Position numbers and translations under genes: made by a program. DNA of 64,000 nucleotides, from positions 248,001-312,000 of the forward strand of contig JAWMQL010000006.1 in the NCBI GenBank assembly GCA_033283165.1, given 5' to 3'. The notes under the pieces were generated by a model. It was given only the letters and a program-made list of their open reading frames with translations. It ran no database searches and was not told where the DNA came from. Source of the stretch: JAWMQL01 sp033283165. Its GTDB lineage: Bacteria > Pseudomonadota > Gammaproteobacteria > Pseudomonadales > Halieaceae. Shown here piece by piece: positions 33,262 to 41,678 of the stretch (position 1 is the stretch's first letter; every line of letters begins with the position of its first letter).

Positions 33262-33312
33262 GGGCAGCTCAGGTAGCGGGCAGCGCCAGGTTTCGGTCGC
33301 GCCAGAGACAGA

Positions 33313-33336
33313 AAACCCCGGACGGGGCCGGGGTTT
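33313..33336 (-). terminator. probable terminator after rpmG
   Basis: Perfect 9-base stem AAACCCCGG / CCGGGGTTT with a 6-base loop, 26 bases after the rpmG stop. The trailing tract on the minus strand is T-poor (TTTTCTGTCTC), so it may be partial and let some transcription reach mutM. Confidence 0.6.
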
Positions 33337-33361
33337 CGGGACTTGCGCTACCGGGACAGGC

Positions 33362-33517
33362 TTACTTGATTTTGCCTTCCTTATACAGGACGTGCTTGCG
33401 CGCGACCGGATCGTACTTCTTCATTTCCAGCTTGTCCGGGGTAGTGCGCTTGTTCTTGTCAGTGGTATAGAAATGACCGGTACCGGCTGACGAATTCATG
33501 CGGATCTTTTCTCTCAT
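33362..33517 (-). CDS. rpmG: 50S ribosomal protein L33
   Basis: 51-residue ribosomal protein, translated directly from the sequence: begins MREKIRMNSSAGTGHFYTT, continues with KNKRTTPDKLEMKKYDP and ends HVLYKEGKIK. It lacks the CxxC zinc pairs, so it is the zinc-free (C-minus) form. GAGAGTTCC gives a ribosome site ahead of ATG 33517. It lies 27 bases after rpmB, the usual rpmBG operon. Confidence 0.96.
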   Translation of the reverse strand: MREKIRMNSSAGTGHFYTTDKNKRTTPDKLEMKKYDPVARKHVLYKEGKIK

Positions 33518-33544
33518 GGGAACTCTCCTCAGGGCCTCGTCTGA

Positions 33545-33781
33545 TTAAACCTTTTCGCCGCGGGTACGCATGTCCTGCAGCACGGTTTCGATACCTTTCT
33601 TGTCGATGATACGCATGCCCTTGCTGGATACGCGCAGGGTCACGAAGCGCTTTTCGGACTCGACCCAGAAGCGATGCTGGTGCAGGTTGGGCAAAAAACG
33701 GCGGCGAGTGCGGTTTTTTGCATGCGATACGTTGTTTCCGGTGACCGGTCGCTTGCCGGTGACCTGACATACTCTTGCCAT
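33545..33781 (-). CDS. rpmB: 50S ribosomal protein L28
   Basis: 78 residues, typical proteobacterial length. Begins MARVCQVTGKRPVTGNNVSHA, then RRRFLPNLHQHRFWV and the conserved VTLRVSSKGMRIIDKKGI. The single N-terminal Cys means it is the zinc-free form. A good ribosome site GAGAGGAAG precedes the ATG. First gene of rpmB-rpmG with its own promoter inside the end of radC. Confidence 0.97.
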   Translation of the reverse strand: MARVCQVTGKRPVTGNNVSHAKNRTRRRFLPNLHQHRFWVESEKRFVTLRVSSKGMRIIDKKGIETVLQDMRTRGEKV

Positions 33782-33867
33782 GATCTTCCTCTCCCAAACA
33801 GGCGGGAATGCTGAAACTGGTGTGGCTCTCGGGACCTTTCCGGGACCACAGCCGCGCGGAGCGCGAC

Positions 33868-33896
33868 TTTATACCAGAACACCCCAGTCAGAGCAA
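33868..33896 (-). promoter_or_regulatory. predicted promoter of rpmB-rpmG
   Basis: Minus strand TTGCTC (33891-33896), 17-base spacer, TATAAA (33868-33873). The -35 lies within the last codons of radC. It leaves a leader of about 80 bases before the rpmB ATG, containing GC-rich inverted repeats. Confidence 0.65.
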
Positions 33897-34562
33897 GCCT
33901 TGTTCGGCGAAGGAAAACTCGCGGCCGGCGCCGATGATCAGGTGGTCCAGTACCCGGATATCCAGCAGGCCCAGGGCCTGCACCAGGCGCTCAGTAATGC
34001 GCCGGTCCGCGACACTGGGCTCCGCCACCCCGGAGGGGTGGTTGTGGGCGAAGATCAGGGCCGCGGCCCGGTATTGCAGGGCCCGGGTCGCCACTTCCCG
34101 GGGGTAGACCGCGGCCCCGTCCAGGGTGCCGAAGAACAGGTCCTCGCAGCGAATCACCCGGTGCTGATTATCCAGGAACAGGCAGCTGAAGACCTCCCTT
34201 TCCCGGGTTCCAAGATGAAACTGAAGGAACCGGCGGGTGGCATCCGGGCTGGCCAGCACGTCGCCGCTGTTGAGTCTCACCAGCGCCTGACGGCGGGCCA
34301 GCTCCAGGGCAGCCTGCAGTCGGGCGTACTTGGCCGCGCCGATGCCGGGACAGGTCCGCAGGCTGTCGCAATCGGCCCGCAACACCCCGTTCAGGCCACC
34401 GTGTTCCGCCAGCACCTGCCGGCCCAGGTCGACCGCACTGCAGCCCCGGATACCGGTGTGGAATAACAGCGCCAGCAGCTCGGCATCCGACAGGGCGGCC
34501 GCGCCCCGCTCCAGCAACTTGTCCCGGGGCCCCTCGCCGTTGTGCCAGTCGCCAATACCCAT
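33888..34562 (-). CDS. radC: RadC/JAB-domain protein
   Basis: 224-residue JAMM-fold protein; the name suggests DNA repair but the true role is unsettled. N-terminal helix-hairpin-helix part: GPRDKLLERGAAALSDAELLALLFHTGI and LRTCPGIGAAKYARLQAAL. The metal site is complete: FAHNHPSGVAEPSVAD (HxHPSG...D) near residue 172. Divergent from coaBC by 98 bases; this neighbourhood is highly conserved. Confidence 0.94.
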   Translation of the reverse strand: MGIGDWHNGEGPRDKLLERGAAALSDAELLALLFHTGIRGCSAVDLGRQVLAEHGGLNGVLRADCDSLRTCPGIGAAKYARLQAALELARRQALVRLNSGDVLASPDATRRFLQFHLGTREREVFSCLFLDNQHRVIRCEDLFFGTLDGAAVYPREVATRALQYRAAALIFAHNHPSGVAEPSVADRRITERLVQALGLLDIRVLDHLIIGAGREFSFAEQGLL

Positions 34563-34660
34563 CGCAGCTCCTCCCTGAGCCGCCCGGGGCCGGTATCAAT
34601 ACCCACCACCGGGTGGTATCTTTCGCTTCCCACGATCAGTATCCCGGTTCCGGAACGGAA

Positions 34661-35872
34661 ATGGCACATCTTTTCAATCGCAACGTGTTACTTGGAGTGA
34701 GCGGCGGCATCGCAGCCTACAAGTCCGCCGAACTGGTGCGCCAGCTACAGGAGCGCGGCGCCACCGTGCGCGTGATCATGACGCGTGGCGCACAGGAGTT
34801 CATCACCCCGCTGACCCTGCAGGCCCTGTCCGGGCACCCGGTCCATACCGAGCTGCTGGACGAGGAGGCCGAACGCGGCATGGGTCACATCGAGCTGGCG
34901 CGCTGGGCAGACCTGCTGTTGATCGCTCCGGCCACCGCCGACCTGCTGGCGCGGCTGGCCCACGGGCGGGCCGACGACCTGTTGACCACGGTCGCCCTGG
35001 CAACGGCGGCGCCGGTATTACTGGCACCGGCGATGAACCAGCAGATGTGGCGCGACCCGGCCACGGCCGCCAACCTGGAAATCCTGCTGGAGCGCGGATT
35101 CCGGAGCGTCGGGCCAGCCAGTGGGGAACAGGCCTGCGGCGACGTGGGGCCCGGCCGCATGGAACAGCCGGAACAGATCGCGGAGCGCGCGGCAAGCCTG
35201 TTCGACAGCGGCCTGCTGGACGGCAAGCGGGTGGTCATCACCGCCGGCCCCACCCGGGAAGCGCTCGACCCGGTGCGCTATATCTCCAATCACAGCTCCG
35301 GCAAGATGGGCTATGCCCTGGCCCGGGCCGCCGTCGATGCCGGCGCCCACACCACCCTGGTCAGCGGCCCGGTATCCCTGCCCGTGCCGGAACATGTGCA
35401 CTGCCGGCGGGTGGAATCCGCCCGCGACATGCTGGCCGCCTGCCTGGAGCTGCTGCCCGACTGCGACATCTTCATCGCCAGCGCCGCGGTCGCCGATTAC
35501 CGGCCGGAACAGGTCGCGCCGCAGAAGATAAAGAAAGCGGGGGAGGGCATGACCCTGTCGCTGGTGCGCAACCCGGATATCGTCGCTACCGTGGCCGCGG
35601 CGCCAGAGCGACCCTTTACGGTGGGCTTCGCCGCCGAGACCGACAACGTGCTGGGCTATGCCCGCGGCAAGCTGGAGGCGAAAGGCCTGGACCTGATCGT
35701 GGCCAACGATGTCTCCGACCAGACCATCGGCTTCAACAGCGAGGACAACGAGGTGACCCTGCTGTGGCCCGCGGGGGAGCGCCCGCTGACCCGGGCCAGC
35801 AAGGCCAACCTGGCCAGGCAGATCATCGCGGTCATCGCCGAATTGTGCCCATCGGGACATTCTCACGTTTAA
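34661..35872 (+). CDS. coaBC: bifunctional CoaBC (Dfp)
   Basis: Flavoprotein with phosphopantothenoylcysteine decarboxylase (N-terminal) and synthetase (C-terminal) activities, steps two and three of coenzyme A synthesis. 403 residues from ATG 34661 (MAHLFNRNVLLG). CoaC half: VLLGVSGGIAAYKSAEL, APAMNQQMW, and ACGDVGPGRM with the catalytic Cys near residue 158. CoaB half: ITAGPTREALDPVRYISNHSSGKMG, and KIKK near residue 289. The usual dut neighbour is missing downstream. Confidence 0.96.
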   Translation: MAHLFNRNVLLGVSGGIAAYKSAELVRQLQERGATVRVIMTRGAQEFITPLTLQALSGHPVHTELLDEEAERGMGHIELARWADLLLIAPATADLLARLAHGRADDLLTTVALATAAPVLLAPAMNQQMWRDPATAANLEILLERGFRSVGPASGEQACGDVGPGRMEQPEQIAERAASLFDSGLLDGKRVVITAGPTREALDPVRYISNHSSGKMGYALARAAVDAGAHTTLVSGPVSLPVPEHVHCRRVESARDMLAACLELLPDCDIFIASAAVADYRPEQVAPQKIKKAGEGMTLSLVRNPDIVATVAAAPERPFTVGFAAETDNVLGYARGKLEAKGLDLIVANDVSDQTIGFNSEDNEVTLLWPAGERPLTRASKANLARQIIAVIAELCPSGHSHV

Positions 35873-35938
35873 GAACCTTGCCTGCCGTACTATCATGGGC
35901 GCTTTGGCGGTTCAGGGGCCGCGACAATAACAATCAGG

Positions 35939-38515
35939 ATGCTGAAGCTGAACAGGGACAATAAAGAAGCGCCGGCTGCCGCGACTCCACAGGGCATCTC
36001 CGCACGGGGCAACAGCCTGGCAAGAATCACCGCCACGGCCATGGCCGTCATATTGCTGCCGCTGCTGCTCGGTTTCGCCTATCTCCTGCTACTGCGGGAG
36101 CCCGGGGCCCAGGACCGGCAAATGGAGCATATCGCGACCAGCTACGCCGGGCAGCAGGCCGCCAATATCCACCACCAGCTGGACCGGCTCAGGCAGCGGG
36201 TGAGCAGTGCGGCCGCGTCGCCACTGGCCCTGTCCGCTGTCGCCGCCGGTGACGACAGCGACGTGGAACTGGTGGAGCAGGCCATGCTGGATTACTTCCC
36301 GGACCTGATCAGCCTGCGCCTGCTGCCCATCGACGACATGGGCACTGCCACCTTCAAGGGCGGCAACCGGGGCCTGCGCAACCATATCGAGGTGGACCTG
36401 GTGCGCCGCACCAGCGAGGGCGATGAACAGCCGCCGGTTTCCTACCAGTTCGAGAATCGCTGGATAACGTCGCTCGCCGCACGGGTCTCCAACCCGCGGA
36501 TTACCGAGCAACGGGCGGTCATCCTGGTCAGCCTGGACAATCGGCAACTGAGCGAGCGCTTGCAACCCCTGGACAGCAGCGTCGGCCGCTTTGCACTGGA
36601 GCAGCTCTACACGGGACACGACGGCCAGCAGCAGGTGGATGTCATCGCCAGCGCCGGCAGCGGCGACGTGCAGGCCTATACCCGGATGGCGGACATCCCG
36701 GCCACCTCCTGGCGGGTGGCTTTCACCCCCTCCCGGTCCCTGTACGCGGAACTGGCCAGCAGCCCGCTGCCCCTGTACGCCCTCCTGGGACTGTCGCTGT
36801 TGGCGGTGCTGGCCGCGGCCGTGCTCATCGTCCGCCGCTTCAGCCAGTCGCTGGCGGCGGAGGTCGAGCGGGTTATCTCAGTGGCGGACAAGAAATCGTC
36901 TCTGCAGCTGGCCATACCCGAGCTGGTCACCATAGCCAAGCAACTGCGCCGCACCACCATGCGCAGCCTGCGCCAGACCAGCACCCCCGGCATCCCGCAA
37001 CCCCTGGTCGAGTCCGAACCGGACCGGGACGGCAGCTTCAGCGACCCCCTCTTTCACAAGGACAGCATCCTTGACGAGGGCGGCGAAGACGTACTGGAGC
37101 TCGACCTGCCGGAGGAAGAGCAGGAGCAGGCGTCCGACCGGGCAGGGTTTCCGGCCCACGTATTCCGCGCCTACGATATCCGCGGCGACGCCGATCACGA
37201 GCTGAGCAATAACCTGATCAGCGCGATCGGGGGAGCCATCGGTACCATGGCCGGCGAAATAGGGGAACAGACCCTCGTCGTGGGCTGTGACGGCCGCCTC
37301 TCAAGCAACCGCATCAAGTCCTGCCTGCTGCGGGCACTGATGGAGGCTGGCCGCGACGTCATCGACGTCGGCCTGGTGCCGACGCCGCTGCTGTACTACG
37401 CCACCCGCCACCTGAACTGCGATTCCGGCGTGATGATCACCGGCAGCCACAACCCGGCGGACCACAACGGCCTGAAAATCGTGCTGAAAGGGCAAACCAT
37501 CCACGCCGGCGGTATCCAGGAAATTCGCGAGCGGGCCGAGGCGGGCCAATTCAGCCGTGGCGCCGGGCGCACCGTCCGCGAGGACATCGCCCCCGCCTAC
37601 ATCGAGGAGGTGATCAACGACATCGCGATCGCGGTGCCGCTGAAGATCGTCATCGACGCCGGCAATGGCGCCACCAGCGAGATCGCGCCGGAACTGTTCC
37701 AGGAGCTGGGCTGCGAGGTCATTCCCCTGTACTGCGAGATCGACGGCAAATTCCCCAATCACCCGCCGGACACCAGTGACGAAACCAACCTGGCCGACCT
37801 GTGCCGGGCGGTACAGGACAACCAGGCCGACTTCGGCGTGGCATTCGACGGCGACGGTGATCGGCTCGCCGTGGTAAGCCCCACCGGCCATATCGTGCGC
37901 ACCGACCGCCTGATGATGCTGTTTGCCCAGGACGTGGTGTCGCGCAACCCGGGCGCAGACGTGGTGTTCGACGTCAAAAGCAGCCGCCACCTGTCGCAGC
38001 TGATCAGCCGGCAGGGCGGGCGCCCGGTGCTGTGGAAAACCGGCCACGCCTACATGAAGCAGAAAATGGCCGAAACCGGCGCCCTGCTGGGCGGCGAGTT
38101 CTCGGGCCACATATTTTTCGGCGAACGCTGGTACGGGTTCGACGACGGCATGTATGCCGCGGGACGCCTGGCGGAAATTCTCGGCACCCTGGGCCGGTCG
38201 CTGGAAGACCTGCTGGCGGCGCTGCCGCAATCGGTGAGCACACCGGAGATCCTGATCCCGGTGGCCGAGGGGGCGAAGTTCGGCATCATCGAGCGGATCG
38301 CCGCCGGCCTGTCTTTTCCCTCCGGCAAGGTCAACACCATGGACGGGGTCCGGGTGGATTTCAACAATGGCTGGGGACTGCTGCGGGCGTCCAACACCTC
38401 CGCCAACCTGACCGCCCGCTTCGAGGCGGACAGCCAGGAGGCACTGGACAGTATCATGCAGGAATTCCGGACCCAGATCGCCCAGGTGGTGCCCGATCTG
38501 GACCTGGGATTCTGA
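35939..38515 (+). CDS. algC: phosphomannomutase/phosphoglucomutase, long membrane form
   Basis: 858 residues. The C-terminal 460 or so form a complete alpha-D-phosphohexomutase: FRAYDIRGDADHEL, catalytic serine in MITGSHNPADHNGLK near residue 503, metal loop FDGDGDRLAVV near 640, and phosphate-binding FNNGWGLLRASNTSANL at the end. It supplies mannose-1-P/glucose-1-P for exopolysaccharide and LPS. The N-terminal 390 residues hold two membrane helices (near 25-45 and 275-300) around a periplasmic sensor-like domain, then a charged linker. The same long architecture exists in Pseudomonas AlgC annotations. Gene order coaBC-algC-argB is conserved. Confidence 0.9.
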   Translation: MLKLNRDNKEAPAAATPQGISARGNSLARITATAMAVILLPLLLGFAYLLLLREPGAQDRQMEHIATSYAGQQAANIHHQLDRLRQRVSSAAASPLALSAVAAGDDSDVELVEQAMLDYFPDLISLRLLPIDDMGTATFKGGNRGLRNHIEVDLVRRTSEGDEQPPVSYQFENRWITSLAARVSNPRITEQRAVILVSLDNRQLSERLQPLDSSVGRFALEQLYTGHDGQQQVDVIASAGSGDVQAYTRMADIPATSWRVAFTPSRSLYAELASSPLPLYALLGLSLLAVLAAAVLIVRRFSQSLAAEVERVISVADKKSSLQLAIPELVTIAKQLRRTTMRSLRQTSTPGIPQPLVESEPDRDGSFSDPLFHKDSILDEGGEDVLELDLPEEEQEQASDRAGFPAHVFRAYDIRGDADHELSNNLISAIGGAIGTMAGEIGEQTLVVGCDGRLSSNRIKSCLLRALMEAGRDVIDVGLVPTPLLYYATRHLNCDSGVMITGSHNPADHNGLKIVLKGQTIHAGGIQEIRERAEAGQFSRGAGRTVREDIAPAYIEEVINDIAIAVPLKIVIDAGNGATSEIAPELFQELGCEVIPLYCEIDGKFPNHPPDTSDETNLADLCRAVQDNQADFGVAFDGDGDRLAVVSPTGHIVRTDRLMMLFAQDVVSRNPGADVVFDVKSSRHLSQLISRQGGRPVLWKTGHAYMKQKMAETGALLGGEFSGHIFFGERWYGFDDGMYAAGRLAEILGTLGRSLEDLLAALPQSVSTPEILIPVAEGAKFGIIERIAAGLSFPSGKVNTMDGVRVDFNNGWGLLRASNTSANLTARFEADSQEALDSIMQEFRTQIAQVVPDLDLGF

Positions 38516-38548
38516 CCGCACCCGGCCCACTTCGATTCGGGAATCGTT

Positions 38549-39463
38549 ATGTCACTGAACAGAGCATCCGCACTCAACATCGCCAGAGTACTGACCGAGG
38601 CACTGCCCTACATCCAGCGCTTCACCGGCCGGACGATGGTGGTCAAGTTCGGCGGCAACGCCATGGTCGACCCGGAGTTGCACGACAGTTTCGCGCGCGA
38701 CATCGTGCTGATGAAACTGGTGGGACTGAACCCGGTGGTGGTGCACGGCGGCGGCCCCCAGATTGGCGCGCTGCTGGAAAAGCTCAATATCCAGTCCGAG
38801 TTCGTGGAGGGCATGCGGGTCACCGACACCGCCACCATGGACGTGGTGGAAATGGTCCTGGGAGGCTCGGTCAACAAGGACATCGTATCCTCGATCAACC
38901 GCAACGGCGGCAAGGCGATCGGCGTGACCGGCAAGGACGGCCAGCTGCTGCGCGCCCGCAAACTGCAGATCAGCCGCAGCGGCCCGGAGCTGGAAGTGTC
39001 GGAGATCATCGATATCGGGCACGTCGGGGAGGTGGACAAGGTCGACACCAGCGTGCTGAAGGTGTTTCTGGACAGCGACTTCATCCCGGTAATCGCCCCC
39101 ATCGGGGTGGGGCCGGACGGCAGCAGCTACAACATCAATGCCGACCTGGTCGCGGGCAAGATCGCCCAGGTCATGGGGGCCGAAAAGCTCATGCTGCTGA
39201 CCAACGTCGAGGGGCTGCTGGATAAGGACGGCAACATTCTCACCGGTCTCAGCACCGCCCAGGTGGACGAACTGATCGCCGATGGCACGATTACCGGCGG
39301 CATGCTGCCCAAGATCAGCTGTGCGCTGGATGCGGTCAAGTCCGGTGTCTCCAGCGCGCATATCATCGACGGCCGGGTACCCCATGCGGTGTTGCTGGAA
39401 ATATTCACCGACGAGGGTATCGGGACACTGATCACCAATCGCCGCGTCGCCTCTGAGCCCTGA
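38549..39463 (+). CDS. argB: acetylglutamate kinase
   Basis: Second step of arginine synthesis. 304 residues. Amino-acid-kinase fold with MVVKFGGNAMVDPEL near residue 32, VVVHGGGPQIGALL, NRNGGKAIGVTGKDGQLL, YNINADLVAGKIAQVM and GGMLPKISCALDAVKSGV. The N-terminal helix (ALNIARVLTEALPYIQRFTG) matches arginine-inhibited hexameric ArgB, so feedback inhibition is likely. GGGA stands ahead of the ATG. Confidence 0.97.
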   Translation: MSLNRASALNIARVLTEALPYIQRFTGRTMVVKFGGNAMVDPELHDSFARDIVLMKLVGLNPVVVHGGGPQIGALLEKLNIQSEFVEGMRVTDTATMDVVEMVLGGSVNKDIVSSINRNGGKAIGVTGKDGQLLRARKLQISRSGPELEVSEIIDIGHVGEVDKVDTSVLKVFLDSDFIPVIAPIGVGPDGSSYNINADLVAGKIAQVMGAEKLMLLTNVEGLLDKDGNILTGLSTAQVDELIADGTITGGMLPKISCALDAVKSGVSSAHIIDGRVPHAVLLEIFTDEGIGTLITNRRVASEP

Positions 39464-39546
39464 CAAAAGTAAAAATTTTCGCCACAACCTAGAGTTTTAT
39501 TGCAGCGGTGCAGGCGAATCGCTAGCATGGACGCTGACACGCGCTG

Positions 39547-40215
39547 ATGAAAACCACCATGTCCCGGAAGAAGTCCCAACGGCGACAAGAAATCCTCGAG
39601 GCCCTGGCTCAAATGCTGGAGGCCAGCCCGGGCAACCGCATCACCACCGCAGGCCTGGCACGGCAGGTGGGCGTGTCGGAGGCGGCCCTGTACCGCCACT
39701 TTCCCAGCAAGTCCAAAATGTTCGAAGGGCTGATCGAGTTTATCGAGGACACCCTGTTCAGCCGCGTGGCCATTATCCTCAACGAGGAGCCGGTCGCCGC
39801 CCGCCGCTGCGAAAAAATCCTTGGCCTGCTGTTGACCTTCACCGAACGCAACCCGGGCATTACCCGGATTCTCACCGGCGACGCCCTGACCGGCGAAACC
39901 GAGCGCCTCCATACCCGGGTCGCACAATTGTACGACCGGCTGGAAACCCAGCTGCGCCAGATACTCAGGGAGGCGGAACTGCGCGAGGGCCTGCGCCCGG
40001 TGGTGCCCCTGCCGGCCGCCGCCAATCTGTTGCTCGCGGCCGCCGAGGGACGTATCGCCCAGTTTGTGCGCAGTGGCTTCCAGCGCGCCCCGACGGCGGA
40101 CTGGCCGGAACAGTGGCAGCTGTTGATGCAGGGCTTCTTCCGCGAGGCGGTGAGCCAGCCGCAGGCGGGCAGTTCCCTGGCGGGCAGTCCCCAGGCCAGC
40201 AGCCTGGTGCGCTGA
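39547..40215 (+). CDS. slmA: nucleoid occlusion factor SlmA
   Basis: TetR-family DNA-binding protein that blocks Z-ring assembly over the nucleoid by binding FtsZ. 222 residues. N-terminal HTH: RRQEILEALAQMLE, ITTAGLARQVGVSEAALYRHFPSKSKMFEGLIEFIED; then RVAIILNEE and the FtsZ-binding core RNPGITRILTGDALTGETERL. The C-terminal 25 residues are low-complexity Ser/Gln/Ala. In-frame ATG codons at 39547 and 39559 are both possible starts. The stop abuts the DUF4124 gene on the other strand with no gap. Confidence 0.92.
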   Translation: MKTTMSRKKSQRRQEILEALAQMLEASPGNRITTAGLARQVGVSEAALYRHFPSKSKMFEGLIEFIEDTLFSRVAIILNEEPVAARRCEKILGLLLTFTERNPGITRILTGDALTGETERLHTRVAQLYDRLETQLRQILREAELREGLRPVVPLPAAANLLLAAAEGRIAQFVRSGFQRAPTADWPEQWQLLMQGFFREAVSQPQAGSSLAGSPQASSLVR

Positions 40216-40887
40216 TTACTTGTCCGCTGCCAGCATGGCGCGGCGCAGGGCCACCACTTCCAGCAGCTGTTCGAAGCGATCGATGTCTCTCTGGTAGGAG
40301 GCGGACACCTCCTCGATTTCCTTGAGCCTGTCAGTGATGGCGCGCTCCGTGGCGGCGATCTCACCCTGCAGGTCTTCAATCGCGTTGAGCTGGGTGATAT
40401 CCACCGCCTGCCCGCGGCGCTCCTGGTCGGCCGCCTGGGCCTGGTAGTTTTCCACCTGTTTCTTGAGTGAGCGCTGGTTGCCCTTGAGAATGCTGACCCG
40501 GATGCGCAGGTCCCGCAGCCCGCGCTCCCGCGCCGCCTCGATGTCCTCCACGGTGCTGTAGCGCAACAGCAGGCTCTCATCCCACTGGCGCAGGCGCTCG
40601 GCCTCCTCCTCGGCGGCCTGGTCCTGCAGCTTCTCGGCATCGCGCCGGGCCCGCTCCTCCGCGGTCAATGCCCGCGGTACCACCCGCACCACGACGCCTT
40701 CCTCGTTGAGCACCTCGTAGCCGTTCTTGACGTACTCCGCCGGGACCTGGTAACCCACTACCATGGTGCCCTGCTCGTTGTAATAGCGGTACATGACCCG
40801 ACCGGGCTGTGACCACGCGCTACCGGCCCACAGCAGCAACGCCAGCGGCAGCACAAGGGCGGGTTTCAGATATCGGTACCTCAACAT
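40216..40887 (-). CDS. DUF4124-like periplasmic coiled-coil protein
   Basis: 223 residues from ATG 40887 (MLRYRYLKPAL). A signal peptide (ALVLPLALLLWAGSAWSQ) precedes a DUF4124-type segment VMYRYYNEQGTMVVGYQVPAEYVKNGYEVL (residues about 30-60, described by its Tyr-rich start). The rest is almost entirely charged helix (EEERARRDAEKL..., ILKGNQRSLKKQVENYQAQ), predicted coiled coil over more than 120 residues. Role unknown. It faces slmA tail to tail and follows pyrE in direction. Confidence 0.75.
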   Translation of the reverse strand: MLRYRYLKPALVLPLALLLWAGSAWSQPGRVMYRYYNEQGTMVVGYQVPAEYVKNGYEVLNEEGVVVRVVPRALTAEERARRDAEKLQDQAAEEEAERLRQWDESLLLRYSTVEDIEAARERGLRDLRIRVSILKGNQRSLKKQVENYQAQAADQERRGQAVDITQLNAIEDLQGEIAATERAITDRLKEIEEVSASYQRDIDRFEQLLEVVALRRAMLAADK

Positions 40888-40924
40888 GAATTTATAGTAA
40901 GTTCCGGCTCTACGGGGCACAAGC

Positions 40925-41569
40925 TCAAACTCCGTATTCCGCACGATAGGCCCTCATGGCCGGCAGGTACCCGGCGGACTCCTCCGGACGCTGCTCCAGG
41001 TACTCGATGATGTGCTCCATATCAATAATGGACAGTACCGGAACCCCGTAGTTCTGCTCCACCTCCTGGATGGCGGACAGGCTGCCCGCCCCGCGCTCCT
41101 GGCGATTGAGCCCGATGGCCACCCCGGCCAGTTCCGCCCCCGCGGCCTCGATCATCGCAATCACCTCGCGCACCGCCGTCCCCGCCGTGATGACGTCGTC
41201 GATGACCAGCACCCGGCCCGCCAGGGGCGCCCCGACCAGCAGCCCGCCCTCACCGTGGTCCTTGGCCTCCTTGCGGTTATAGGCGAAGGGCACATCGCGG
41301 CCGTGGTGATCGGCCAGGGCGATGGCGGTGGCCGCGGCCAGCGGAATGCCCTTGTAGGCCGGCCCCAGCAGGACATCGAAGGCCAGCCCGGCATCGGCAA
41401 TGCGGTTGGCATAGCAGCGCCCCAGGGCCGCCAGGGCGGCGCCCGTGGCGAAGGCGCCGGCATTGAAGAAGTAGGGGCTGATTCGGCCCGATTTCAGGGT
41501 AAATTCGCCAAACTTGAGTACATCGTGACGGCGGGCGAGTTCAATGAATTCAGTCTGGTAGGCTTGCAT
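40925..41569 (-). CDS. pyrE: orotate phosphoribosyltransferase
   Basis: Fifth step of pyrimidine synthesis: joins orotate and PRPP. 214 residues. Signatures: LKFGEFTLKSGRISPYFFNAG, GPAYKGIPLAAATAIAL, AYNRKEAKDHGEGG, and the PRPP loop VLVIDDVITAGTAVREVI near residue 120. GGAG stands 6 bases ahead of the ATG. Divergent from the Crc gene, as in Pseudomonas. Confidence 0.96.
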   Translation of the reverse strand: MQAYQTEFIELARRHDVLKFGEFTLKSGRISPYFFNAGAFATGAALAALGRCYANRIADAGLAFDVLLGPAYKGIPLAAATAIALADHHGRDVPFAYNRKEAKDHGEGGLLVGAPLAGRVLVIDDVITAGTAVREVIAMIEAAGAELAGVAIGLNRQERGAGSLSAIQEVEQNYGVPVLSIIDMEHIIEYLEQRPEESAGYLPAMRAYRAEYGV

Positions 41570-41678
41570 CGCAGCTCCGGAGAAGGGGTGGCAAGAGGTC
41601 GTTCGGGAGGGGCCCGGCAGGCTATTCTGCGGCCAACTGCTCAGGTATCATACACGCTCGCATAATAAGGGGCCAAGA

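Noticed and set aside
34580..34620. ACCACCGGGTGGT partial palindrome in the radC-coaBC gap as an operator
   Set aside because: The symmetry is imperfect at the centre and short for G+C-rich DNA; no matching regulator is suggested by context.
37301..38530. 409-codon minus-strand frame opposite algC
   Set aside because: Antisense shadow of the phosphomannomutase domain.
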